This document shows, piece after piece, positions 1 through 8,370 of a stretch of 11,287 bases of DNA; within the stretch, counting starts at the first letter, position 1; the number at the start of each line of letters is the position of its first letter. Source of the stretch: Gammaproteobacteria bacterium (GTDB lineage: Bacteria; Pseudomonadota; Gammaproteobacteria; DSM-26407). The stretch lies in the NCBI GenBank assembly GCA_028694565.1, contig JAQVKR010000044.1:1-11287 (forward strand), in the 5' to 3' direction. A program made the translations under genes and the position numbers. The notes beneath the pieces were generated by a model that did not search any database, was not told the origin of the DNA, and worked only from the letters and a program-made list of their open reading frames with translations.

Positions 1-673
1 CGAGGAGGCCCGCCGCGGCACGCGGCGCACCCTGGTCCGGGTGCTGGAGGCCCTGCTGCGCCTGGCCCATCCGCTGATGCCCTTCATCACCGAGGAGATC
101 TTGCAGCGCGTGGCGCCGCTGGCCGGCAAGTCCGGCGCCACCATCATGCTGCAGCCCTATCCGCAGGCCGAGGCCGGAAAGGAGGACGGGCAGGCGGTCG
201 CGGACATGGAGTGGGTGCAGGCCTTCATCGTCGGGGTGCGCAGCATCCGCGGGGAGATGAACATCGCCCCCGGCAAGCCGCTGGCCGTGCTCCTGGACCA
301 TGGCGGTGACGAGGACCGGCGGCGCCTGGAGGAGAACCGGGCCTTCCTCGCCACCCTCGCCCGGCTGGAATCGGTGGCCTGGCTCGAAGCGGGCGCCCCG
401 GCGCCGGTTTCCGCCACCGCCCTGGTCGGCTGGATGCGCATCCTGATCCCCATGGCCGGCCTCATCGACAAGGATGCCGAGCTCGCCCGCCTGGGCAAGG
501 AGATCGCCCGCCTGGGCAAGGACCTGGAGCGCGCCGAGGGCAAGCTGGCCAATCCCAGCTACGTCAACAAGGCGCCCGCCGAGGTGGTGGAAAAGGAGCG
601 GCAACGGGCGCTGGAGCTGCGCTCGGCCCTGGAGAAGCTGGGGGCGCAGAGGGCCCAGATCGAGACCTTGTGA
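1..673 (+). CDS. valS: Valyl-tRNA synthetase, C-terminal part (5' end outside window)
   Basis: This is the last ~223 residues of the class I synthetase that charges tRNA-Val in the cytoplasm; the reading frame enters at base 2 and stops with TGA at 671-673. What is seen: the anticodon-binding region with the family signature 'RLAHPLMPFITEEI' (bases ~59-100), a 'VRSIRGEMNIAPGK' block (~235-279) typical of ValS, and a charged C-terminal coiled coil from ~460 to the end, in which the heptad 'ARLGK' occurs twice. That C-terminal arm contacts tRNA in known ValS structures. The catalytic core (HIGH/KMSKS) lies upstream of the window. No coding gene follows on this strand for 329 bases, so it appears to end its transcription unit. 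Recognition is from conserved sequence and is very secure. Confidence 0.96.
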   Translation, partial: EEARRGTRRTLVRVLEALLRLAHPLMPFITEEILQRVAPLAGKSGATIMLQPYPQAEAGKEDGQAVADMEWVQAFIVGVRSIRGEMNIAPGKPLAVLLDHGGDEDRRRLEENRAFLATLARLESVAWLEAGAPAPVSATALVGWMRILIPMAGLIDKDAELARLGKEIARLGKDLERAEGKLANPSYVNKAPAEVVEKERQRALELRSALEKLGAQRAQIETL

Positions 674-865
674 CGATCCGCCCGGACGGCCGCCGGGGCA
701 TGGGCGCGCCGTGAAGGAGCGCCCGCCCGGGCGCGTCCCGGAACAGCCGGCCCGGGGCTCCACCCGCCTCCGGCCCCGGGATCCCGGCCTCGGGCGGGGA
801 TAAGGGATTGGCGCCGATCGTCCGGCGGGCTGCCGGCGCTCAGCCGCCCCGCCGGCGGCGGTTAC

Positions 866-881
866 TGTGATACCCTTCACG
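866..881 (+). promoter_or_regulatory. CRP/Clp-type site upstream of rpfG
   Basis: The sequence TGTGA-TACCCT-TCACG matches the CRP-family consensus TGTGA-N6-TCACA at 9 of 10 half-site bases. Its centre (873.5) is about 60 bp upstream of the start inferred from the promoter at 898-927, the class I activator position. A site of the same class stands upstream of rpfF. Binding is inferred; the half-sites are directly visible. Confidence 0.6.
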
Positions 882-897
882 GGGCTTTACATCGGCG

Positions 898-927
898 TTG
901 GTCACCGTCCCGGGATGGGGCTACATT
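898..927 (+). promoter_or_regulatory. Candidate sigma-70 promoter of rpfG
   Basis: A -35-like TTGGTC at 898-903 and a -10-like TACATT at 922-927 are separated by 18 bases, predicting a start near 934 and a leader of about 69 bases. Both hexamers are imperfect (3/6 and 4/6), which would fit activator dependence. Chosen by eye. Confidence 0.4.
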
Positions 928-956
928 TATCGAGACCGCAGCCGTATTTTTTCGAC

Positions 957-972
957 AATGCAGCGCTGCATT
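957..972. repeat. 16-bp perfect palindrome in the rpfG leader
   Basis: AATGCAGC followed directly by its reverse complement GCTGCATT. It lies between the inferred rpfG start of transcription and the start codon. It could be a dimeric repressor operator or, in RNA, a 6-bp hairpin with a GCGC loop about 30 bases before the ATG. Function unknown. Confidence 0.6.
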
Positions 973-1002
973 CCAGCCATGTCACGGGGCCGCGCACGGA
1001 TC

Positions 1003-2064
1003 ATGTCAACCGTTCTCATCGTCGACGACCAGTTCACCAGCCGCAAGATCCTTGCCGAGCTTGTGCAGAAGATTGAAAACGGTCTCGACATCGTCACCTT
1101 CGCCAATCCCCTGGAAGCGCTGGAATGGTCCCGTGAAGCCCAGGCGGATCTGGTCATCACGGACTACAAGATGCCCGAGCTCGACGGGGTCGAGTTCACC
1201 CGCCGGTTCCGGGCCACGCCTCTCGGGGCCGACATTCCCCTGGTGGTGATCACGGTGGTGGAGGATCGCAACATCCGCTACCAGGCGCTGGAGGCCGGCG
1301 CCACCGACTTTCTCACCAAGCCCATCGACCACTACGAGGTCCAGGCGCGCTGCCGCAACCTGCTCACCCTGCGCCGCCAGCAGCGCATCATCAAGGATCG
1401 CGCCAAGTGGCTGGAGCAGCAGGTGGCCCTGGCCACCGCCGAGATCCGCACCCGCGAGTACGAAACGCTCCTGCGCCTGGCCAAGGCCGGTGAATACCGT
1501 GATGTGGACACCGGCAACCACGTGTTGCGCATGGCCAAGTACTCCCGCCTGATCGCCGACCAGCTGGGACTGCTGCCCCAGGAGAGCGAGGTGATCGAAC
1601 AGGCGGCGCCGATGCACGATATCGGCAAGATCGGCATTCCCGACAGCATTCTCCTCAAGCGGGGCCGGCTGACGGACCGGGAGCGCGAGGTCATGAAGGC
1701 CCATACCCGGATGGGTTACGAGATACTGAAGGGCAGTCCCTCGAAGTACCTGCAGATGGGGGCGGTCATCGCCCTCAACCACCACGAGCGTTACGACGGC
1801 AGCGGTTATCCGCAGGGGCTCGCCGGCGACCGCATTCCCCTTGCGGCCCGCATCGTGGCGGTTGCCGACGTCTACGACGCCCTGACCACCGTCCGTCCCT
1901 ACAAGCCCGCCTGGTCCAGCGAAGACGCCATGGACTACCTCACCACCCAGATCGGCCGCCATTTCGATCCCCGCTGCGTGGAAGCCTTCCTCTCCGACCA
2001 CAACCGGGTCTTCGAGGTGCAGCGCCAGCTGCCCGACATGGGGCGGCTCGAAGAAGCCGAGTGA
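1003..2064 (+). CDS. rpfG: RpfG-type response regulator, c-di-GMP phosphodiesterase (REC + HD-GYP)
   Basis: Cytoplasmic response regulator of 353 aa that, by family knowledge, hydrolyses cyclic-di-GMP when phosphorylated by RpfC, turning the DSF signal into a fall in c-di-GMP. Residues ~1-125 are a receiver domain: acidic pair D8-D9, phosphoacceptor D54 in 'TDYKMPELDG', and K106 in 'FLTKP'. A helical linker (~128-160) leads to an HD-GYP domain with H173, the 'HDIGKIGIPD' motif (H205-D206), 'HHERYDGSGYP' (260-270, GYP at 268-270) and 'ADVYDAL', so the catalytic set looks complete. I chose the ATG at 1003 because 'MSTVLIVDDQ' is how RpfG proteins begin. In-frame ATGs at 958 and 979 would add non-homologous residues, and none of the three has a good Shine-Dalgarno. 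It lies 199 bases upstream of rpfC on the same strand. A generic RpfG-like regulator is the alternative, but the neighbours favour the ortholog. Confidence 0.93.
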   Translation: MSTVLIVDDQFTSRKILAELVQKIENGLDIVTFANPLEALEWSREAQADLVITDYKMPELDGVEFTRRFRATPLGADIPLVVITVVEDRNIRYQALEAGATDFLTKPIDHYEVQARCRNLLTLRRQQRIIKDRAKWLEQQVALATAEIRTREYETLLRLAKAGEYRDVDTGNHVLRMAKYSRLIADQLGLLPQESEVIEQAAPMHDIGKIGIPDSILLKRGRLTDREREVMKAHTRMGYEILKGSPSKYLQMGAVIALNHHERYDGSGYPQGLAGDRIPLAARIVAVADVYDALTTVRPYKPAWSSEDAMDYLTTQIGRHFDPRCVEAFLSDHNRVFEVQRQLPDMGRLEEAE

Positions 2065-2226
2065 TCGGTCACGTCCCGGAACACCCGGGCTTGTGCTATC
2101 TATTTGTTTAGGCTTTACTTTGCCAAAGCGAGCGGCGGATCCCGAACGCCGGGTGAAACGCTGCGCGGACTGGGGTATCTTCAGCGGTGCCGCCTCCTGC
2201 AGGGGCAGCGGCCTTGAGTGACCCCT

Positions 2227-2242
2227 GTTGACAGGTTTCAAC
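2227..2242. repeat. Inverted repeat just upstream of rpfC
   Basis: GTTGA-CAGGTT-TCAAC is a perfect 5-6-5 dyad ending 21 bases before the rpfC ATG. It overlaps a second dyad, CCTGT-TG-ACAGG (2224-2235), and contains a perfect TTGACA with no matching -10 at the right distance. It could be an operator or an RNA structure near the ribosome-binding site; no function is demonstrated. Confidence 0.45.
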
Positions 2243-2263
2243 CGAGAGACCGAAGAGAGCTCG

Positions 2264-4822
<2,559 letters not shown>

Positions 4823-4904
4823 TCCCCCCGTCGCACCGGCAACGCGGACAGGGGCGCGCGGGCCGGCGGCCCCGAGGCGCCGTTCCCGCGGCGTCCAATC
4901 ATCC

Positions 4905-4934
4905 ACCGGCGGCTGAGCTCTCTCAGCCGCCGGT
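4905..4934. terminator. Bidirectional hairpin terminator between rpfC and rpfF
   Basis: Perfect 13-bp inverted repeat ACCGGCGGCTGAG / CTCAGCCGCCGGT with a CTCT loop, centred in the 212-base gap between the two convergent stop codons. The + side is followed by TCGTTCG, a weak U-tract; the - side has no clear T-run. Position and stem strength make it a likely shared terminator that keeps the rpfC and rpfF transcripts apart. Confidence 0.75.
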
Positions 4935-5034
4935 TCGTTCGCCAACCGGCCGGACCTGGACGACAGGGGCGTTCCGGCCCTGTTCCCGGAGCGCGTCGTC
5001 TTTTCGCGGCGGGCTCAGCCCTGCGGCGAGCGCG

Positions 5035-5940
5035 TCAGGCCACTTCGTGGGCGCTCTCGCCCTTCTTCTGCTCGCTGAAGGCCTTGTCCTGGGCCCGCAC
5101 GAGCCGCTCCATCACCTTCAGGTCCTTGGCCTCCAGCTGCATGGCCGCATCGACCCAGATGCGGGTGATGTCCATCAGCTCGGCATGGGTGACGGGGTTG
5201 TAGCGCTGGCGCACCCGCTGCATGGCCAGCTGGCCGATTCGGGAACGGCTGTGCTTGCGCACATAGCGGTAGACCTCCTCCTCGCCCTCTCCCTCCTCGG
5301 CGAGAACGTCCACGACGCCCATCTCGAACAGCTCCTCCGCGGTATGTATCCGGCCGCTCAGAATCAGCTGCTCGGCGCGGATGGGATCGATGCGGCGCGC
5401 CAGCAGGCTGTAGGCGCCCATGCCCGGGAACAGGTTGAACAGAATCTCGGGCAGTCCCATCTGGGAACCGCGCTCGGCGATCACCACGTGGCTGGACAGG
5501 GCCGCCTCGAAGCCGCCGCCGAGGGCCTGTCCCTTGACCAGGGAGATGGTGGTCAGCGGCAGGTTGTAGTTGATGGAGTTGGGGAACAGAACGTCGATGC
5601 AGGCGGTGGCGTACTTCAGCAGGCCGGTGCGATCCCGCTCCCGGATCAACGACATGAACAGGTTGAGATCCCCGCCGAGATTGTAGACGCCCGGCACATC
5701 GGACGTCAGCACCTGGTAGTTGACGGGAAGAAGCTCACCGTTGGCCGGGAAACGGCCGCCGTGGTTCTCCAGAATGCGCTGGTACTTGCGCAGGTCATCG
5801 AGCAGGCGTGGCGTGAAACAGGGACGCGGAGCGGAATGCATGTAGAGCCAGATGATGCCGTGCTCCACGTCGAAACGGGTGGTCAGCTGCTCGTAGTAGG
5901 CCTGGACACTGCCCTGGAACTTCTTGCTTTCAAAAGACAT
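5035..5940 (-). CDS. rpfF: RpfF, DSF synthase (crotonase-fold acyl-ACP dehydratase/thioesterase)
   Basis: Cytoplasmic 301-aa enzyme. By family knowledge it acts on 3-hydroxyacyl-ACP, dehydrating it and releasing a cis-2-unsaturated fatty acid (diffusible signal factor). The crotonase signature 'GQALGGGFEAALSS' contains E145, and 'MGLPEILFNLFPGMGAYSLLARRI' contains E165. The 20-residue spacing matches the catalytic glutamates E141 and E161 of Xanthomonas RpfF. 'YNLGGDLNLF' (86-95) is the oxyanion-loop region. The length is close to Xanthomonas RpfF (~289 aa). The start at 5940 is fixed by a strong Shine-Dalgarno AAGGGGG (5947-5953, 6-base spacing); a longer frame to 6054 lacks support. It is convergent with rpfC, as in Xanthomonas. 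Upstream it has its own candidate promoter and a perfect CRP-type site. An ordinary enoyl-CoA hydratase is unlikely because the LFNLFPGMGAYS block and the rpfG-rpfC neighbours are specific. Confidence 0.95.
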   Translation of the reverse strand: MSFESKKFQGSVQAYYEQLTTRFDVEHGIIWLYMHSAPRPCFTPRLLDDLRKYQRILENHGGRFPANGELLPVNYQVLTSDVPGVYNLGGDLNLFMSLIRERDRTGLLKYATACIDVLFPNSINYNLPLTTISLVKGQALGGGFEAALSSHVVIAERGSQMGLPEILFNLFPGMGAYSLLARRIDPIRAEQLILSGRIHTAEELFEMGVVDVLAEEGEGEEEVYRYVRKHSRSRIGQLAMQRVRQRYNPVTHAELMDITRIWVDAAMQLEAKDLKVMERLVRAQDKAFSEQKKGESAHEVA

Positions 5941-6043
5941 TGCGAACCCCCTTGGTACGCTGGTGGTGCGTTGAGTGGACTGGCAAAGATCAAAAAAGTA
6001 CATCTGAAACAGGCACATAGAAGAGCCTTTTTGCATTGACCCA

Positions 6044-6071
6044 AGTATGGGCAATGGGGGGGTAAAAGCAA
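6044..6071 (-). promoter_or_regulatory. Candidate rpfF promoter
   Basis: On the minus strand, TTGCTT (6066-6071) and CATACT (6044-6049) are separated by 16 bases, predicting a start near 6037 and a leader of about 97 bases. The weak -35 would suit activation from the CRP-type site just upstream. An alternative pair, TTGGGT (6039-6044) and TCTATG (6016-6021) with 17 bases between, fits the CRP spacing less well. Confidence 0.4.
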
Positions 6072-6087
6072 ATGTCCACGCTCTCCG

Positions 6088-6105
6088 ATGTGACGCAGTT
6101 CACAT
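6088..6105 (-). promoter_or_regulatory. Perfect CRP/Clp-type palindrome upstream of rpfF
   Basis: ATGTGA-CGCAGT-TCACAT is an exact match to the CRP-family consensus TGTGA-N6-TCACA, with one further symmetric base on each side. Its centre (6096.5) is about 60 bp upstream of the inferred rpfF start, the class I activator position. No gene starts on the plus strand nearby, and the neighbouring nagZ reads toward rpfF and ends 189 bases away, so rpfF is the natural target. Confidence 0.72.
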
Positions 6106-6264
6106 TTCGGATGTGCGGAGCCCATTCGTCGCCGTCGACCGCCGCGGCGCGGGCCGTCGCACCCGTCGCGGGCGGGCGCATCGGCGCGGGGAAATGGGCG
6201 CGGGGCGTCGCTCCGCCGCACGGTGCGAAAACGGCCGGGAGCGCGATGAATCAGGCACCTGCCC

Positions 6265-6278
6265 GCCCGGAGCCGGGC
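6265..6278 (-). terminator. Hairpin directly after the nagZ stop
   Basis: GCCCGG-AG-CCGGGC abuts the nagZ stop codon (6279-6281). It has no T-run downstream on the minus strand, so it is at best a weak or Rho-assisted terminator. It would help separate nagZ from the rpfF promoter region. Confidence 0.35.
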
Positions 6279-7322
6279 TCAGACCAGGTCGAGTGACTGG
6301 GGCGGTTCGAGTCCGGCCACGGCGTTGACCGCCTGTTTCCAGGCCTGGGACTGCATCAGTTCGGCGCGCAGGGGCGCGGGCCGGCCGTGCAGACGGACCA
6401 GGCGCAGATGCGAGGTGGGATCGTCGTGGTGGCGGAGTCGGTCCAGCACCCGGTGGGTGGCGGCCCGGTCGTTGCAGACCAGCACCATGTCGCAACCGGC
6501 CTGCAGGGCGAGCTCGGCCGCGGATTCCGTATCGCCGGCCACCCGGGCCCCCTCCATGGTCAGATCGTCGCTGAAGATGACGCCCTGGAAGCCGAGCCGC
6601 CGGCGCAGGATCTCCTGCAGCCAGTGCCGCGAGAAACCCGGTGGCATGGGATCCACGCGGGGATAGACCACATGGGCGGGCATGATGGCCGCGAGCCCGT
6701 TCCGGCACAGCCGCTCGAAGGGCACCACGTCCTCCAGCAGCAGCTCCTCGAGCCGGCGCTCGTCGCGGGGAATGTCCACGTGCGAGTCGGCGGCCACCGA
6801 GCCGTGACCGGGGAAGTGCTTGCCGGTGGCGGCCATGCCGGCCCGGTGCATCCCCTCGATCCATGCCTGGGCCAGCCGGGTGACCGTGTCCGGCAGGCGG
6901 TGAAAGGCGCGGTCGCCGATGACTTCGCTGAGACCCCGCCCCAGATCGAGAACCGGCGCCAGGCTGAGATCCACGCCCACCGCGCGCAGTTCCGCGGCCA
7001 TGAGCCAGCCGCCGGTCTCCGCCAGGCGCAGCGCGCGCTTGGGTTCCTGTTCGAACAGCGCCCCGAGCCGCGCGGCGGGGGGTATCCGGGTGAACCCCTC
7101 GCGGAACCGCTGGACCCGCCCCCCCTCCTGGTCCACCGCCACCAGGAGACGCGGTTCGCGCAGGGCGTGGATTTCCGTCACCAGCGCCTGGATCTGCTCC
7201 GGATCGCTGAAGTTGCGGCTGAACAGTATCACGCCCCCGACCGCCGGGTGGCGCAGCAGTTCGCGCTCCTCGGCATCCAGATGGAGTCCCTGCAGGTCCA
7301 GCATCACGGGCCCCAGTGACAT
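6279..7322 (-). CDS. nagZ: Beta-N-acetylhexosaminidase (glycoside hydrolase family 3)
   Basis: Cytoplasmic GH3 enzyme of 347 aa. In peptidoglycan recycling it removes GlcNAc from GlcNAc-1,6-anhydroMurNAc peptides. Visible family motifs are 'VAVDQEGGRVQRF' (61-73), 'LAPVLDLGR' (121-129), 'KHFPGHG' (168-174) followed by 'DSHVDIP' (179-185, catalytic-loop His), and 'FSDDLTMEGA' (250-259), which carries the nucleophilic Asp. There is no signal peptide, as expected. I chose the ATG at 7322 because GGGAG (7328-7332) is well placed before it and because NagZ proteins begin with a short run leading into 'MLDLQG'. An upstream ATG at 7364 would add 14 unrelated residues. It lies 115 bases after the DUF1820-like gene on the same strand and could share its transcript. 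The 338 bases to rpfF argue that rpfF is not part of this unit. Confidence 0.95.
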   Translation of the reverse strand: MSLGPVMLDLQGLHLDAEERELLRHPAVGGVILFSRNFSDPEQIQALVTEIHALREPRLLVAVDQEGGRVQRFREGFTRIPPAARLGALFEQEPKRALRLAETGGWLMAAELRAVGVDLSLAPVLDLGRGLSEVIGDRAFHRLPDTVTRLAQAWIEGMHRAGMAATGKHFPGHGSVAADSHVDIPRDERRLEELLLEDVVPFERLCRNGLAAIMPAHVVYPRVDPMPPGFSRHWLQEILRRRLGFQGVIFSDDLTMEGARVAGDTESAAELALQAGCDMVLVCNDRAATHRVLDRLRHHDDPTSHLRLVRLHGRPAPLRAELMQSQAWKQAVNAVAGLEPPQSLDLV

Positions 7323-7351
7323 GGCCTCTCCCACCCCCTGTTCGATTATTG

Positions 7352-7366
7352 CCGTGCTGTGCACGG
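7352..7366 (-). repeat. Hairpin in the nagZ leader
   Basis: CCGTGC-TGT-GCACGG (6-bp arms, 3-base loop) lies about 30 bases upstream of the nagZ ATG. It could be an RNA hairpin in the leader or an operator; no T-run follows. Confidence 0.35.
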
Positions 7367-7417
7367 GATGATTACGGATTGATGACGGGGGGGCAAGGGG
7401 AACGGAGCCGCCGTGCC

Positions 7418-7434
7418 GGCCGGTGCCGCCGGCC
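7418..7434 (-). terminator. GC hairpin after the DUF1820-like gene
   Basis: GGCCGG-TGCCG-CCGGCC lies four bases beyond the stop of the DUF1820-like gene on the minus strand. The 6-bp all-GC stem has no T-run, so it may be a partial terminator, an mRNA 3' stabiliser or chance in GC-rich DNA. Confidence 0.3.
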
Positions 7435-7437
7435 CCG

Positions 7438-7782
7438 TCAACGTGTTCCGGGGCCTTTCTCCGGCGGCGGAACGGGGAACGGGAACGGCGTGACCACGGC
7501 CGATTCGCCGAGTTCGATGACCTTGGCCGGACCCTCGCGATCCACCTCGTCGATGCGCACCACCGAGTGCAGCGGGATGAGGGTGCGCGACACGCCCTGG
7601 AACTCGCTTTTCAGGCGCTCCTCCACGGGATCCACCAGCAACGCGCTCTTCTCGCCGAACACCAGTTCCTCGACTTCCACAAACCCGAACAGCGAACCCT
7701 GGGAAACCTTGCGCGCATAGATTTCATACAGGGAGCCCTGGTTGTGGAACATGACCTTGAAGAGACGTTGCTGGGTGGTCAT
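7438..7782 (-). CDS. DUF1820-family small protein
   Basis: A 114-aa protein of unknown function that resembles the DUF1820 family of gammaproteobacteria as I recall it. The conserved blocks are 'LFKVMFHNQGSLYEIYARKV', 'GFVEVEELVFGE', 'LLVDPVEERLKSEFQGV' and 'IPLHSVVRIDEV'; the last 20 residues are proline-rich and variable. It is soluble, with no signal peptide or membrane segment. The ATG at 7782 is immediately followed by the conserved N-terminus, although no strong Shine-Dalgarno is visible. It sits between the L,D-transpeptidase-like gene (111-base gap) and nagZ (115-base gap), all on one strand. No function is known to me, and context alone does not justify assigning a cell-wall role. 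Confidence 0.85.
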   Translation of the reverse strand: MTTQQRLFKVMFHNQGSLYEIYARKVSQGSLFGFVEVEELVFGEKSALLVDPVEERLKSEFQGVSRTLIPLHSVVRIDEVDREGPAKVIELGESAVVTPFPFPVPPPEKGPGTR

Positions 7783-7893
7783 CTGGCGCGGATCCCGGCT
7801 GCCGGAACGGACCGCCAGAATAGCACAGCCGGCGCATCCGGGATGGCCTCCGCCGCCGTCCGGCGGGCGCGGGCGCTGGCTTCCACGGCGGAA

Positions 7894-8370
7894 CTACTCG
7901 ACGACGAGGACCCGCGTGCCCGCCGGCGTGCGGTCGAACAGTTCCACCAGATCGCGGTTGCGCATGCGTATGCAGCCATGGGACAACGGCACGCCCATGG
8001 GCAGCTCGTCCGGGCAGCCATGGATGTAGATATAGCGGCGCATGGTATCCACGGCCCCGAGGCGGTTGCGTCCCGGTTCCAGGCCGCTCAGCCACAGGAT
8101 GCGGGTCAGTATCCAGTCGCGGTCGGGATGGCGGGCGCCCAGCTCGGGCGTGTAGATCTCCCCGGTGGGACGACGGCCGACGAAGACCGTGCCGAGCGGG
8201 CAATGATCGCCGATCCGGGCGCGGACCTGGTGCAGCCCCCGCGGCGTACAGCCGCTGCCGGAGCGCTCGCCGGCACCGTTGCGGGCGGTGGAAACGGGAT
8301 ATTCGAGCCGCGCCCCGTCCCGCTCCAGGGCCAGCCGCTGGTGGCTAAGATCGACAACAATCCGTGGCAT
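7894..8370 (-). CDS. L,D-transpeptidase family (YkuD domain) protein, no signal peptide
   Basis: A 158-aa protein made almost entirely of a YkuD catalytic domain. The signature spans 'YIHGCPDELPMG' (H117) to 'SHGCIRMRNRDL' (H131, catalytic C133, R135). N-terminal family blocks are 'IVVDLSHQRLALERDG' and 'YPVSTARNGAGERSGSG-TP'. L,D-transpeptidases normally make 3-3 peptidoglycan cross-links or attach proteins in the periplasm, but this protein starts directly at the first strand of the domain with no signal peptide or anchor. The homologous N-terminus places the ATG at 8370 with confidence. A TACACT (8378-8383) stands 7 bases upstream and could be a -10 box giving an almost leaderless mRNA, though no convincing -35 is seen. 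It may lead a unit with the DUF1820-like gene and nagZ. Substrate and location remain open. Confidence 0.9.
   Translation of the reverse strand: MPRIVVDLSHQRLALERDGARLEYPVSTARNGAGERSGSGCTPRGLHQVRARIGDHCPLGTVFVGRRPTGEIYTPELGARHPDRDWILTRILWLSGLEPGRNRLGAVDTMRRYIYIHGCPDELPMGVPLSHGCIRMRNRDLVELFDRTPAGTRVLVVE

Larger units (their letters stand above)
674..1002. other. valS-rpfG intergenic spacer with GC-rich hairpins
   Basis: 329 bases without a convincing gene. Three GC-rich inverted repeats lie downstream of valS: 719-734 (7-bp arms, 2-base loop), 751-758 with 773-780 (CCCGGGGC/GCCCCGGG, 14-base loop) and 843-848 with 854-859 (GCCGCC/GGCGGC, 5-base loop). None has a T-run, so calling any of them the valS terminator is uncertain. 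From about 861 the base composition becomes more AT-rich, and this part holds the candidate CRP-type site, a candidate promoter and a 16-bp palindrome described separately. Open frames crossing this area show no recognisable protein. Confidence 0.6.

Noticed and set aside
2075..2089. CCCGG-AACAC-CCGGG as an rpfG terminator
   Set aside because: Only a 5-bp stem with no immediate T-run; too weak to claim, and rpfG and rpfC may be co-transcribed.
2228..2233. Perfect TTGACA as a -35 box for rpfC
   Set aside because: No -10-like sequence lies 16-18 bases downstream; it is instead part of overlapping dyads.
5941..6054. N-terminal extension of RpfF to an ATG at 6054
   Set aside because: The extension has no homology, would overlap the inferred promoter, and the strong Shine-Dalgarno at 5947-5953 fits the start at 5940.
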